From: Thozetella sp. PMI_491
Taxonomy: Eukaryota > Ascomycota > Sordariomycetes > Chaetosphaeriales > Chaetosphaeriaceae
Length of the DNA: 64,000 nucleotides
Reading direction: 5' to 3'
Assembly (NCBI GenBank): GCA_021432635.1
Contig: MU270023.1
Location: 372,001-436,000, forward strand
The first letter of the stretch is position 1. Each line of letters starts with the position of its first letter. Under the pieces are notes generated by a model. It was not told the DNA's origin. It was given only the letters and a program-made list of their open reading frames with translations, and did no database searches. Shown here piece after piece: positions 35,556-47,549 of the stretch. The translations under genes and the position numbers were made by a program.

Positions 35556-37521
35556 GGTGCGACGTGTGTGAGGGCAGCTGGGGGGCGGGCTGGGGGGCAG
35601 TCCACTTAGGCGGCGCTTGCAGGGGAGGAGCGTAGAAGATTAGCTACGTGGCAGTCGGTGGACAGGGCGACCGAGCATAACGATAAAGACGTCGTACAGT
35701 TTCCTGATGGAGGGACGTGGGGGCAAGCCCGGCTTTATAGGAGCTTCGGGATAGCGCCAGCCAGGGGTGGCCTCGTCTTGGTGGTTGCGCGGCTGTACGA
35801 TCCCGCCAGCCTAGCGCCTGCAAGAGGGCTTGAGGCGTCGGAAAGGCACCAGTAAGAGGGTATAGGCGCAATGGTCCCGTGCCAGGCTGACAGTATCAAT
35901 AAATGGACTGCGCAGCATCCTTTCAGCCCCCGACATGGCGCGGCCAAGAGGCCTGGAGCCTGGACGGCGGTTGGGCGCAGCAAAAGAAAGTGACATTTCT
36001 CTGTGCGACTAGAGCAGAGAAGGCACACCTCAGCCTGCGCGGTGTCAGAAAGGCTGGCTGACTGCCACACGGCCAAGAGATAGGACGGCATGCTATCTAA
36101 AGGATGACTCTATCGAAAGGCTGACACGCGCGCGCGAGCGGGGGAGCGACCGTCATCGTCAATGTGGGTAGCAGTGGCACCCCTCCTCTACCTCGTCTTG
36201 TTAGCCCGGCGTCGTCCGGCCCAGCTGCTGCTTGCGCTGCTGCAGCAGTGAGGCCTCGACGGAGGAGAGGTGGCCAGGACCTGTTGGTGTTGGTCAGGCC
36301 CACGCCCAATGGGCATGGAGATGACCCGAGGCAGGTTCCGTCGGAGGGCTTGTTTCTGGACCCTGCGCGGCTGGGATACTGGGATGTTGGCTGTTGGCCT
36401 GGACGGCTGCACCCGGCGGACGCCAGCGGAGCTCAGGCAACTCAGGGCAATCTGGCCGAGACAGCTACTGCGCCTCCGGGGTGGTCACCAGATCACGCGC
36501 CCCCGTGAGCTGCGTGAGCTGGCAGCCGTGGGAGCTTATGGCACACACCCCTTTTCGTCGTCTCTGCTCCATGCTATACGAACCCAGAGTGCTCAGGTGG
36601 CTAGCTGGCTCGGCATGCATCCCGCTCCCCCGCCTTGTGCCCGATGCACGTGCCCGATCTGGAGCGAGCCAGGGGTCCGCCTCCGATCTCAAGCAGGGGG
36701 ACGGGGGAGGGGAGGGGAGCATGGGCGCGTTCGAGAAAAAATTGCATCGAGGGTCGCCTGTCACACGCCGGCTTGGGGATGCTCTCGTCTCGTCGCGGAA
36801 GCTCTCGCCTAGAATAGAACGAGACTAGGCCCGACAGGCAGGGACAGACTGGTGAATTCCTAACGACTAGGGCAGGTACCGGCGGCAGGCAATTGAACTG
36901 CTCTAGGGGGCTGCCGACTGGGATCTCTGACATCATTGGTGGCCAGTGCACTCTGCGACTGTTCCAGGGCAGCCACGTTCTCCTGCCTGTCGAAATTTGT
37001 CGAAATTTCTGCCTCGCCTTCCCTCAATTGACAGCAAGATTTGGCCCAGCGTCCTCCGCATCCCGCTGCACGACCTCCGCCTCCCGTCTCCACGTCTTTC
37101 TAGGGCCCGGATTCCCTCCTCTCGCTCGCCCAAGCTCCCTCCCCTCCCCCGCCGACTCGCGCCTCCCCCCGCCCCGCGACACTGGCGCCGCCTCGACTCC
37201 GATGGCTTCTTCCTCTCGCTCCCCATCGACGACGTTGGAATAGGGTCAAGCCTTCTCTACCGCACTAGGAGCCGGGCGCCGAAGCCGAACGTCGCAAAAT
37301 AGCCAACCGCTCCGGCTACGTGCCCAACGGCGAACCGACAGACGAGATATCGGTGCAGGCCTACAGCATTCGCTCGGTCTCACCGCTCCACTCCCTCTCC
37401 AGCCACTGCCCCGCTACAACGCTCGGAGGAGAGGAGAACGAGGAGAGCAGAGCGCGCTGAAGCACAACGTTGCTGAAGAGGACCCATTGACACAGGGCAC
37501 ACGGGGGTTAACGCAGTGGCC
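35556..37521. other. Intergenic with long GC-rich leader
   Basis: 2 kb between divergent genes. Near 35733-35739 a TATA-like element faces the metallopeptidase. The last 300 bp hold pyrimidine-rich sequence and small upstream frames ahead of the nucleotide-sugar transporter, including a codon-like stretch at 37269-37460 that I could not join to it. No separate gene is supported. Confidence 0.45.
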
Positions 37522-39088
37522 ATGGTGCTTCTCGACTCTCCGTCCAACGCCAGCAGTAGCGGCGGCCGGCCATCCGGCCTAGGCATGTCCATGAAGCAGC
37601 TGTCGCTGGTCACCGTGAGCTCTTCTTTGGCCCGAAGACGGACGCAGTGAATTTCTAACATGGCTCTAGTTGACCTTCCAGAACTCAGCCTTGATCCTCA
37701 TCATGCACTACTCGATGATCATGCCCCCGGACGGCGACCATCGATACTTTACATCAACGGCCGTGTTCCTGAACGAGGTGCTTAAGCTTGCAATCTCGCT
37801 GACGTTTGCCACCTACGAGGCCTCGCGCAGTCTGGCTAACAACACCCCTGCAACGGTCCTCTTCGAGCAGATATACAACACGGTGTTCTCCGGGGATGGG
37901 TGGAAGCTGGCCATCCCCGCGACGCTCTACACTTTACAAAATAGTCTACAATACATGGCGCTTGGCAATCTTGATCCAGTCCACTTTCAGATCCTATATC
38001 AGCTAAAGGTATTACACCCCCTGTCAGCCCAGCCACTAAGACGGTCGTGCGTCTCTTGTCAGCACGACATGTCACGAGAGCCCGTACCCCATGCAAGGAT
38101 GCCGGTTAACCCCAGATAGATCATCACTACGGCCGCATTCAGCGTGGCTATGCTTGGCCGAACCTTGAATGTGAAGCGATGGCTGGCCCTCATTCTCCTC
38201 ACCTTCGGCGTGTCGATTGTGTGCCTCCCCTCAAGTGCCACGGAGAAGCCGCTGGTCATTCATGACACAAGCGACTACTTCTTTCCACGCTCTGTCCATG
38301 AGCTCGGGCATCTGGTCAGCAGTGATGCGTCAAACGTCGCGGCAGAGCTGATGAAGCGCACTGTAGATGCGCTGGAAGGACTTGGCCTCACCAAACGCTC
38401 CGCCTCGTATGAGGGCATTCAGGACGACCAAGACGGCGGCCCGGCCATGAACTACGGAATCGGCGTCGCCGCCGTGGTCGTTGCCGCCGCCATCTCAGGC
38501 CTGACGGGGGTGTACTTCGAGAAAATGCTCAAGAACTCGCCGACCCGTGTCTCAGTCTGGACTAGAAACGTCCAACTCTCCTTCTACTCGCTCTTCCCGG
38601 CCTTCATTTTCGGTGTCCTTTGGAAGGATGGGGCGGAGATAGCTAAACATGGCTTCTTTGATGGATACAACTGGGTAGTGTGGACAGCCATCGTGTTTCA
38701 GGCTGTGGGCGGGATTCTTGCCTCGCTCTGCATCAACTACGCCGACAACATTGCCAAGAACTTTGCCACGAGCATCAGCATCGTCATCAGCACATTACTG
38801 AGTGTTCTTTACTTGGACTTTAAATTCTCGCTTACCTTTGTCTTCGGCACGGTCCTCGTCCTGCTGGCGACATTTCTATACACCGGCCCTGACCGGAAAC
38901 GGGGGCGACCTCCACCCATCAACATCATTAGCTACGAGGATACACACTATGATGACACACCCAGCTCCATAGACGATGGCAAGCTGAGGCTGGACCCCCT
39001 TGTCGGCATTTCGACATCGCGGCCACCGTCGCCCATGCTGCACCACAGTAGAGTACCGTCAGCACGAGGCAAGAAGTTCGAGGATTAG
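37522..39088 (+). CDS. Golgi UDP-sugar transporter (SLC35A-type, UDP-galactose/UDP-GlcNAc)
   Basis: Nucleotide-sugar antiporter of the Golgi membrane supplying UDP-galactose or UDP-GlcNAc for glycosylation. Exons 37522-37614, 37670-38008 and 38120-39088 give 466 residues. Family motifs: L-T-F-Q-N-S-A-L-I-L-I-M-H-Y-S in helix 1, N-E-V-L-K-L in helix 2, L-Q-Y-M-A-L-G-N-L in helix 3, L-Y-Q-L-K at the exon 2/3 border, and G-G-I-L-A-S-L-C-I-N-Y-A-D-N-I-A-K-N-F-A in the late helices. A roughly 70-residue insertion in the first half (about 38250-38440) is rich in polar residues and probably lumenal. The C-terminal tail is about 60 residues, Ser/Pro-rich and cytosolic. Confidence 0.92.
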
Positions 39089-39348
39089 ATGGGCCGGACG
39101 GAGAGCCAAGGTTGGACATTGTACCCGAACTACTGAGTCTAGGAACGCTTGAGACGAAGGGAACCTCGCCGCCCATGTGCTGCGCGCATGGCGCCCGCCA
39201 CATGGACTTGGGCCGCTGCGCCCTCCCCCTCTAACCAAAGGATGCATTACCAAAAACGAGTTGCGATAGAGTATAGGATTAGCCTCGGACAGCGCGCGCA
39301 AAAAATCGACTTGTTTGCTGTGTTCCTGACAAGCGGGGCTGACTCGGA

Positions 39349-40685
39349 CTAGTCTATTGCTGCTCTCATCGTCTCGTAAGCTGCGTCTAGTTCCTCGCCC
39401 CAGATCCACTTCATACGCGTATGCAACCGCTCTGTAAGGGGCTCAAGGCATTCATCGTAAGTCTTGCCCTCGAAGAAAGGAGACCGCAGCTCATACAGCT
39501 CGCCGGCCTCGCGGCTCGTCGTCTGGACCTTCTGGGCACGAGGGAGGCGCACACGTTGGTATAGATCCATGAATCGCTCCAGCGCGGGAGGCTCAGGCCC
39601 GTCCCTTCGCGACGCGAGGTAATCCGCCAAGGCCCTACCCAATATGTAGCCATCCTCGACAGCCTGACCCGCGCCGGCTCCCTGGTGAGGCGTCATCGGA
39701 TGTGCAGCATCGCCCAGAAGCACCACCTTGCCGCCAAGGAAGGACCACTGGCTCGCCGGCTTGCGGTCATTGATGCGCCACTTTGACGGCCGCTCGGGCA
39801 TGAGCGCAATGATGGCATGGACCGTGGGCTCGCAATCGGCAAAGTCGTCCTCCAGCTCCCGCCGGTCGCAGGTGCTGGACCAGCTCTCCGCCAGATCTGC
39901 GATCTTGGACTCGTCCTTGGTCACAAAGCCTACGATGTTGAGCGACCGGTCCTCGTTGATGGGGAACACCAGAAAGTGCTTGTCGCGCGCGACCCATATA
40001 ACGGTGTACGTTTCACCGGGCCAGGACGTCGGCAGCTTCTCGATAGGCACCACGCCGCGATATGCGATCTTCCCGCTGTAGATTGCGTCGTCTTGGATAT
40101 ACTGAGACCGCACTGTCGAGCGAATCCCGTCGCATCCGATCACGAGATCGGCCTCGGCTGTTGTGCCATCGGCGAAGGCGATCCGGACGGCATCGCCGAG
40201 GTCCTGGGCCGTGTCAGACATAGTGATTGGCGGCGATAAAAGGGAGGACATAGACGAACCGTGAGCCCGGTGCACTTCTTTTTTGTGTGTAGCTGCGCAG
40301 CATTCCGTTCCCGGATGAACCCCAGGAGGATATCCAGGAACGCAGAGCGCGCCATGGCCACGATCTTTCCGTCCACGAGGACGGGAACTCTCACGATTGT
40401 GATTTTCTCTCCATTGTCGTATCGGCAGAAGGTGAACCAAATGTCGCTCTTGCGCCCGGAGATGGCGGCGCAGGCTGCGCCGACCCCGATCTTGTGCATC
40501 AACTTCATCGCATTCGGCCCCAGTCCCACTCCATTGCCGATCTCCGTGAACTCTTTGGCCTGCTCGTACACATTGATAGTGATAGCTGTGCCGCAGGCGT
40601 GGTGGAGGAAGAGCGTCGCTGAGAGGCCGCCGATGCCGCCGCCGATGATAGCTACGCGGAGACGTCTGGGCGTGGTTCCATTCAT
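39349..40685 (-). CDS. FAD-dependent monooxygenase (salicylate-hydroxylase-like)
   Basis: Class A flavoprotein hydroxylase using NAD(P)H and O2, usually acting on aromatic acids or polyketides. Exons 40685-40260 and 40203-39349 (56-bp intron, in phase) give 426 residues. The Rossmann motif G-G-G-I-G-G is at 15-20, the D-G motif (G-C-D-G-I-R-S) at 165-171 and the G-D motif (L-L-G-D-A-A-H-P) at 304-311, so both cofactor sites are complete. There is no signal peptide or membrane anchor. No obvious biosynthetic partner lies beside it. The nucleotide-sugar transporter is convergent and the sulfatase lies 1.2 kb away. A TATA-like element is about 90 bp upstream. Confidence 0.9.
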
Positions 40686-40773
40686 GGTGGAAGTTGGCGA
40701 GAAGAAGGGTGGAAGGGGGGGATTTAGGCCCGTCGACCTGCTTTTCCGCCCCTCCCCTGGTGTTGTCCATTCC

Positions 40774-40780
40774 TATATAC
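40774..40780 (-). promoter_or_regulatory. TATA-like element of the FAD monooxygenase
   Basis: TATATA about 90 bp upstream of the ATG at 40685, read on the minus strand. Confidence 0.4.
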
Positions 40781-41927
40781 TCGTAGTATACATGCACAGA
40801 TCAAGGGGATGGCCAATGGCGGGGGCAAGACGGGTAGCTCCAACATGGTGCAAGGTGCTCCCCCAACTCGGCACCGCATACGAACTGCAACCGCACTTTT
40901 GGGTGCGGGGATGGCCAGTCTATACGTGCCGGTCTCATTTTTCGTAGTGCTCCTCGTCACCATCGCAGCTTACTTACATAGAGGTAAGCTGCAGGCTCCC
41001 GTTAGTGTCTAGGCTATCACTGCCGGTCCGCACGCTCGCAGCGATGAGACGTGCATGATTGTGACGATGACTCGGCAGATGCGAACGAGGAGGACGCCAA
41101 GGGAATCGCCCCACGTTTGGATGGATCAACAGATCAACCTGGGAGCAATCGCTGTCTCTCAAGTGAGGGGGCAGACTGAGAGGAGTGTTTCGAACCTATA
41201 CTAGGGTGGCTGCTGTCGCTTGATAGCCTTACTAGGGAACGCTTTGCTCCTATTTACTAGCAACTCCATCTTCCCCTTCTCGCTTGAGATGGTGGCCTCG
41301 CATTCCCGTTCCCGCACAGCGATGGCTTATGCACCGGTTTCCGAGGGCCGCCCTTCCGCAGTTACAGCTGCATCACGATAACGCCCCCTACCTTGTGCTA
41401 CCTAGCTTAACCGAGTTCGCAAAGAGCATGTAAGTTAAGCATTCGGTTCTTCCCGTCATAGAACTGCAGCACCAATGCGAACACCGGATTATAACAATGG
41501 CCGAACTCGGGCTACGGCCCCTGCAGGTGTTGCTCTAGGGGCATGTGTCGAGTATCTATGACCTAGCTAATCCAATATACCATTAGAAGGCCCCAGGACA
41601 TTTCGGCCGGGCATTCCGTACTCAAGATGGGGAGTTTCTACTACGGGAACCCCTCTTCTTCCCCTCTCCTCGCCCGCCCGGCACATGCAAAGCACGATCA
41701 CAAATACGTAAGCAAGGAATCCTCTTCCTAAGGTACCTATTTTATCTGTGAGGCATTGTGAACTGCCACGCCCCATCTCGCGCCCCTTAGTCTGCTCGTC
41801 ACACTCGAAGGAGATTATAAAATGAGCTACACACCATTTTTATCTATAGTCAGAGTATTGACAAGGAATACAATACAAATGGTAGCTGTGATTTGGATTT
41901 GTCTAGTAGGCGGGGATACCTAGCGCA
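40781..41927. other. Intergenic, nothing recognised
   Basis: 1.1 kb between the monooxygenase start and the sulfatase stop. Short frames only; no gene is seen. Confidence 0.55.
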
Positions 41928-44400
41928 TCAAGCGCACGACGGCGGGCATTCTTCCCCACGAGCACCCATCCAAGATTTCTGCAGGTCTAGCTCATCTTCC
42001 CAGAGCTCTGGAGCCTCGTCAAATCCTAGCCCCGACGCTACAGCGGACTCGCCCCAAACTATGCCGCACTCGACCACATACTCGTCCCAGCAAGCCTTGA
42101 GCTCCTGCAGCTTCGTCGGCTCGGTTTCCGCCAGGTCCTTAGTCTCGCCCGGATCCTGGACGACGTTGAAAAGCTCCCAACCTTCATCCTGAACTCCGGC
42201 GCCGCCGTGCTTCTTAGCGATATGGACAATTTTCCAGTCCCCCTTACGGAGGGCGCCGCGGGCGAACAATTCCCAGCCGACTGGCTCGGACGATGAATGG
42301 ATTGCCCACATCTCATCGTCTTCGACTTTGTTTCCTTTCCCGAAGAACGGAACCCAGGACTTGCCACGGATGGCATGCACCGCCTTTCCCCTGAATGTGG
42401 ACATTTTGCGTGTGGCGGTGGCCTTGTGTAGCGGTAGTGCCACCTGCTGTTCGGTGGCTTCCGGCAGAGAGATGCCTGCTAGCTCGAGGAAGGAAGGGCA
42501 AAAGTCCATGACTGTGGCAAAAGAGCGGTTGAACGACCCTGGAACTATTCCGGAGAAAGACCCGGCAGGCGGTTTTACGACGCAAGGAACCAGGATGCCG
42601 CCTTGCGACGGGAAACATTTGAAGAGTCTCGACGGTGCTGTTGAGGCTTGAGCCCAGAGCGGTCCGAGCCTACCGAATATCAGTTGAGTATTCTACGCCT
42701 CGCCTCTCGGTCCTGTTTAATTCCTCCAAGGGGAAAAAGAGAATGAAAGCGTACCAGGTAAAAGAGTTCCAGGCCCCGATATTCTCGTACGAGTTATCGT
42801 AATACTGGTGGATAGCGCGCTTGATGTTGTCCCCCATGACCGCTACGACAATGAATTAGCATCGATGAATGTACTAGTTAAGACGCCAGAGTTTACTCAC
42901 GGACAGCTTCCAACCTGTAACCCATAGAGCAGTAGTAGTTAGTCCAAGCCCTAAGAGACTCCAAGACATGATAAAGTACTTACGCAGCTCCCTCTGCTCC
43001 ATTATCGCTCATAAAGACAATAAAGGTGTTATCGTACTCCCCGGATTCCTTCAAGTACTGCACTACCTTGCCAATATTCTCGTCAATCGAGTCAACCATG
43101 CCCGCATAGGCCTCCATTGCACGACTTGAAAGCTTCTTCTCCTCTGACGTGAGATCGTCCCACTCCCCAACCCCTTGGGTCGTAGTCTCGACATTGTGGG
43201 GGACGACAGAGGGATTGATGATACCCAAATCTACAAGTTTCTTCAGTCGGCGCTCCCTCAAGGCATATGGACCATCGTCGTATATTCCCTTATATCTGAT
43301 AGAGGTTAGACATGTCAACTCATTGCTTCGGGGGACTGCATCGAAGGGCCGACTCAACTTGTCACGCTTAGCTTTAGAGCACTGGAGAGGCCAATGTGGG
43401 GCAGTGTATGGCAAAAACGCGAAGAATGGGCTCTGTCTGTCGTCATCAGACCGCTTTTCGAGGTATTGGAGCAGCCGGTTGGTATAGTAGTCTGTCGAGT
43501 AAAACCCTTGGGGGTCCTCGGTTTTGTTGGGCGGTCTGTGAAGAGGGAAGAGATCCCATCAGCAAGAGCTGCTAACAGCAAAGCCAAGAGATGGAAGAGA
43601 GAGCAAAGCTGGTGGAAGGAGCGAGAATCAAAGGGGCTTTTTTTTGTAGAGGCTCGCCAAGCACGGAAGTCTTACATGTCTACTTTCTTCCCCTCCTCGG
43701 CGTGAATCGGACGGCCACCGACAGGGAAACGCTCTTGCACGGGTTCCCAGCTGTAGTGGTTGCAGCACCCAGGAAGCATAGCGAATGCTTTTCTAAACCC
43801 ACGATTCCACGGTCCCTGCGAAGCCCGCAGACCCAGATGCCACTGTAGGGAGCTGTATGTTAGCCATCTGCCTTCCTCCCTGGACCGACAAAACAGTTAA
43901 AGAGGTCTTTGATGCGCTAGACTTCCGACAGGCGAACTCACCTTGCCAGACATGACCGTGAAGTAGCCATTATCTGAAAGGATCTCGGGCAGAGTGGCTA
44001 CATCTGTGTTGAGATAGCCTTCATACCCGGCTTTGCCCGACCACCGCTTGGCCCCCTTCTCGCTGTTCTTATACTCAATCAATACACCGAGACCACCAAG
44101 ATGGGCATCAGTACCGCTCATGAGCATGGCGCGTGTGGGGGAGCAGGCTGCGGCGGCGTGAACGTTTAGCATGCGGATCCCCTCAGCCGCCAAGCCATCG
44201 ATGTTGGGCGTTTGGATCTCGGCGCCATAACAACCAATATCTGAGAAGCCCTACGCCAGCAAACGTGGTTAGAGAGAGACTCTTGTCCGAAGTCTTCTGA
44301 TCGGCGCAAAGAAGACGCCCACAAAGACACCTACAAGATCATCGGCAAGAATGAAGAGAAAATTAGGACGCTTGGCCGTCGAGCTCGCGGCGGTCGCCAT
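41928..44400 (-). CDS. Type I sulfatase (arylsulfatase), cytosolic
   Basis: Sulfate-ester hydrolase whose active-site cysteine is converted to formylglycine. Seven phase-consistent exons: 44400-44335, 44250-43942, 43842-43676, 43535-42984, 42914-42901, 42842-42755 and 42669-41928, giving about 645 residues. The metal-binding N-F-L-F-I-L-A-D-D-L is at residues 13-22. The signature C-S-P-T-R starts at Cys58 (C-x-P-x-R type). S-D-N-G-A-E, the second metal motif, is near 43000. Exon 5 is only 14 nt and is needed to read G-A-A-L-E-A-V-P-V-M-G-D. There is no signal peptide, so it probably releases sulfate from an imported ester. It is divergent from a sugar-porter MFS gene, which suggests uptake and use of the same sulfated compound. 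Confidence 0.9.
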
Positions 44401-45147
44401 GATGACATTCAATTCAATGCTACCAAATTAGGAGCCGAAGAGAAAGTGACGGATTGTTGTGCAGGAAAGGCCAAGAAGTCCCAATGGAGAAAGATTCTGG
44501 CGAGGAAGCGAGAAACAGAGTCCAAATGCGATTGGGCAGTTGCCCATGTAATAGCTAGTGCAGCTATGGAGGGGTGTTGGAGAAGCTCTGGGAGCTCGAC
44601 TTCTCCGAAGTTGGACGGATTCCACACAAGTGGGGATTGCTAGCCATTACTAGCTTCCGGTAACCCGCTATGTGCCTTGCCAGTGGACGGGGATGAACGG
44701 AGCATAGGGAACGGGGAAGGACGGAGCATAAGAGAGGTGGGGAGGGGACGACGGCGTCAGGCCTAAGACACAACCGGGATTGGCTGGCCATATTGGTGAG
44801 TGTGCCACAGAATGAATGTCCACACAGAACACCGAGCTTTGGCTTCACGCGACCCTGACTGGTCTCCAAAAGAGAAATCAAACACCCCCCGTGCTCTCTC
44901 ATTCCCCGCATCATCCCCGTGCCCCAGAATACCGGGGTGCGGCCAGGTACACTCCACGCCCTCGTGCGGGTGGGTACATGACGACCCTGTTGTTAGCCTC
45001 TCGACTTCTACTTTATAAGCACGGAGTGCCGGCCGATAAATATCTTCAGACCTCCCCAGGTTTGTTCAAACGTCAACTTTGACCCAAACTTCGTCCCTCC
45101 GCGCTTCTCTAGTTACGGCAGCTGGAATCGCACGGCAATACGATACG
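44401..45147. promoter_or_regulatory. Bidirectional promoter region, sulfatase / MFS transporter
   Basis: 747 bp separating the two divergent ATGs. TTTATAAG at 45011-45018 is a likely TATA for the transporter. An inverted CGG-N4-CCG pair at 45022-45031 has the form of a Zn2Cys6 half-site palindrome. Co-regulation is inferred from layout, not shown. Confidence 0.45.
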
Positions 45148-47286
45148 ATGGCGACCCCACGCTCTGCTTGGTCCATGGTGACCCCCATGCTGCTCTTCTC
45201 GAGCTTTTGCTTGCTCGTGGGAGACATGCTCTTCGGCTACGACACGGCAAGCTTCGGTGGCGTATTGGCCAATCCGGTAAGTGTGGCCTCCTGCGGACCG
45301 CGCTTCCTTATCTCAACCGAGATCCCGCTTATACGACTGGCGTTCTGACCTGTTGGCTCTACTTCAGGGATTCATCGCGCAGTTTGGTTCCTACGATCCG
45401 ACGACCAAGACCCGCGCTTTCGACTCGTTGCATACCTCGCTGCTCACTTCTCTAGCCTTTATTGGCAAGTTTCTCGGCTGCTTCATCGCGGGCCCGATGA
45501 TCGAGAAGTTTGGCCACCGGATCGTCTTTTTTATCATCGCGGCCGTGTCCGCCGTCGGCGTGATTAGTGCGTTTTTTAATCACTCTTTTTCTCCGTACAC
45601 TACTTTTCTCTGCTCATGTACTAATGCCTGCACCATTCACAAGTCGAGATCACCGCCGCTGACACGGACGTTGGCACCGGACGATACGCCCAATTCATCA
45701 TCGGCCGCATCATCGTCTACATCTCGGTTGGCCTCGTTGAAGTCGATGTCACGTAAGTTTCTTGTTGGCTCTGGTCTCGCGTTTCGAGATCAACTGCTAA
45801 TATTCCGACCTCAGCACATACCAGAGCGAAATCGTGCCCGGCCCGTTCCGGGGTCTTGTTGTCGTCTCCTTGCAGCTCTTCCTCAACGCGGGGACTCTGA
45901 TTGCCACCGGTGTCAACAAAGCCTTCTCTACCGATACAAGCCCTGTCGGCTGGAAGACGGTTACTGGTATCCAATTCATCTTCGCCGCCTGTAGGTCATC
46001 CATTTCCTTTCCGATTAGGGTTATACTGGCAAGGCCCACGGTTTCTAATGCAGCTCTTGCAGTGATTGCTCTCTTCACATACTTCATCCCTAACTCCCCT
46101 CGGTGGCTCTTGTCTAAGGATCGTGAAGAAGACGCGATTAGTGCCCTCCAGCGCCTCCGCCCCAAGGAGGATGCTACTAACGGCAACTGTGAGGCCGAGG
46201 TTCAGGCTATCAAGGGCGCCCTCCGCGAGAATGTGCACAAGTCCCCGTGGCTGGATCTGTTCCGCGGCAGCAACTTCCGCCGGACTATGATTGTCATCGT
46301 CTTTTATTTCTTCCAGCAGGTACGTTGTTGGCCATAGTTACGCCCCATGCTGCTCGTCCAGTGCTAATGCGTGAACTGTAAAGGCTACGGGCCAGGCTTT
46401 CGTATCGAGCTACCAGACTGTGTTCTACAAAACCAACGGATATGCCGCTTACGCTTTTACCTACCCAATCATTAACAGCTGTCTTATTCTGGTCTCGGTG
46501 ATTCCGGGCATGTACGCGGTGGACAAGTTTGGGTAAGTAGAAACAGTGGGCCACTTGCGGCACAACGACCATCTCACTCTTAGCGTGCATGACTAAATAT
46601 ATTCCAGGCGCCGACATACCCTCTTGCTTAGCTTCTTCCTGCAATGTTTCTTCATGTTCTTGCTGGCAGGCCTTGGCGAGAAGGACAACCGGTCACCTTC
46701 CGAGAACAACATGGTTGTCGCCTCGTTCATGCTATATGCCTTCTTCTACAATGTTAGTGTCAAGTTTTGTTTCTACGACCGGTCCTTTTGCCTTGATGAG
46801 ACATATTGTACTGACTTTGTCTCTTACCAGATGGGTGGCGCTTCCATACCGTATCTCCTTGGCAGCGAGATCCCAAACTCAGCTCTGCGTGAGAAGACTC
46901 AGTCGCTGGGCGCCGCTTGGAATGTCATATGGGCCTTCGTGACCAACTTTGCCATCCCGTACATGATCAATAGCATCCACTTCCAAGTCGGTTGGGTCTT
47001 CGGGGTCATCTCCTTCCTTGCGTTGGTGTTTACCTTCTTTTTCCTGCCGGAGACAAAGGGCTATGCTCTCGAGGAGATTGATGCCATCTTCGCCGTCTCG
47101 TATAACCCCTTCCGTTCCTTCAACCCGAAGCTTACAGATGCCGAGCGTCGCGTGGGCCAGCTGGAGGCCGAAAAGGACACTGTTCCAGAAGACTATGTCA
47201 CTCCTACAGTCGACAATGACAAACCACAGCTAGCGCATCAGCCAAAGATATCTGGTGGGAGTAATAAAGGGGTATTGGAAAATTGA
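45148..47286 (+). CDS. MFS sugar porter
   Basis: Twelve-helix sugar:proton symporter. Eight exons by phase: 45148-45276, 45368-45566, 45644-45752, 45815-45990, 46063-46319, 46384-46532, 46608-46752 and 46831-47286, giving 539 residues. Motifs: F-G-Y-D-T-A-S-F-G-G in helix 1, G-R-I-I-V-Y-I-S-V-G-L in helix 4, Y-Q-S-E-I-V-P before helix 5, P-N-S-P-R-W-L (usual P-E-S-P-R-W-L with Asn for Glu), Q-Q-A-T-G-Q-A-F-V in helix 7 and L-P-E-T-K-G after helix 12. The acidic tail after this is longer than average. It shares its promoter region with the sulfatase and faces a Zn2Cys6 regulator 263 bp from its stop. Close to quinate/hexose-type porters, substrate unknown. Confidence 0.9.
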
Positions 47287-47549
47287 GGTATTAATCAGAG
47301 AGACAATAAATTGAGATCGATATACTCGTTCCGGTAGCTTCATCCCGCTGAATGGAAATCTTTACAATATCAGTTGCTAAAGTCGCTACATTTCCCTTGG
47401 GTTTCAACATCCAGTCTTCTCTCTGGTCAAGTATAGATGCGCATATTGGACATACACGGCTATTGCAGCCCATTACGCTTTTGGTTACTAGACTCACCGC
47501 AATGGGTATCTGGTATACAGGCGAATAGTAATGCAATCAATTCTCAAGT

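Noticed and set aside
37269-37460. Codon-like stretch upstream of the nucleotide-sugar transporter
   Set aside because: Considered as a 5' exon, but it cannot be joined in phase to the conserved start at 37522, and the transporter N-terminus already matches the family.
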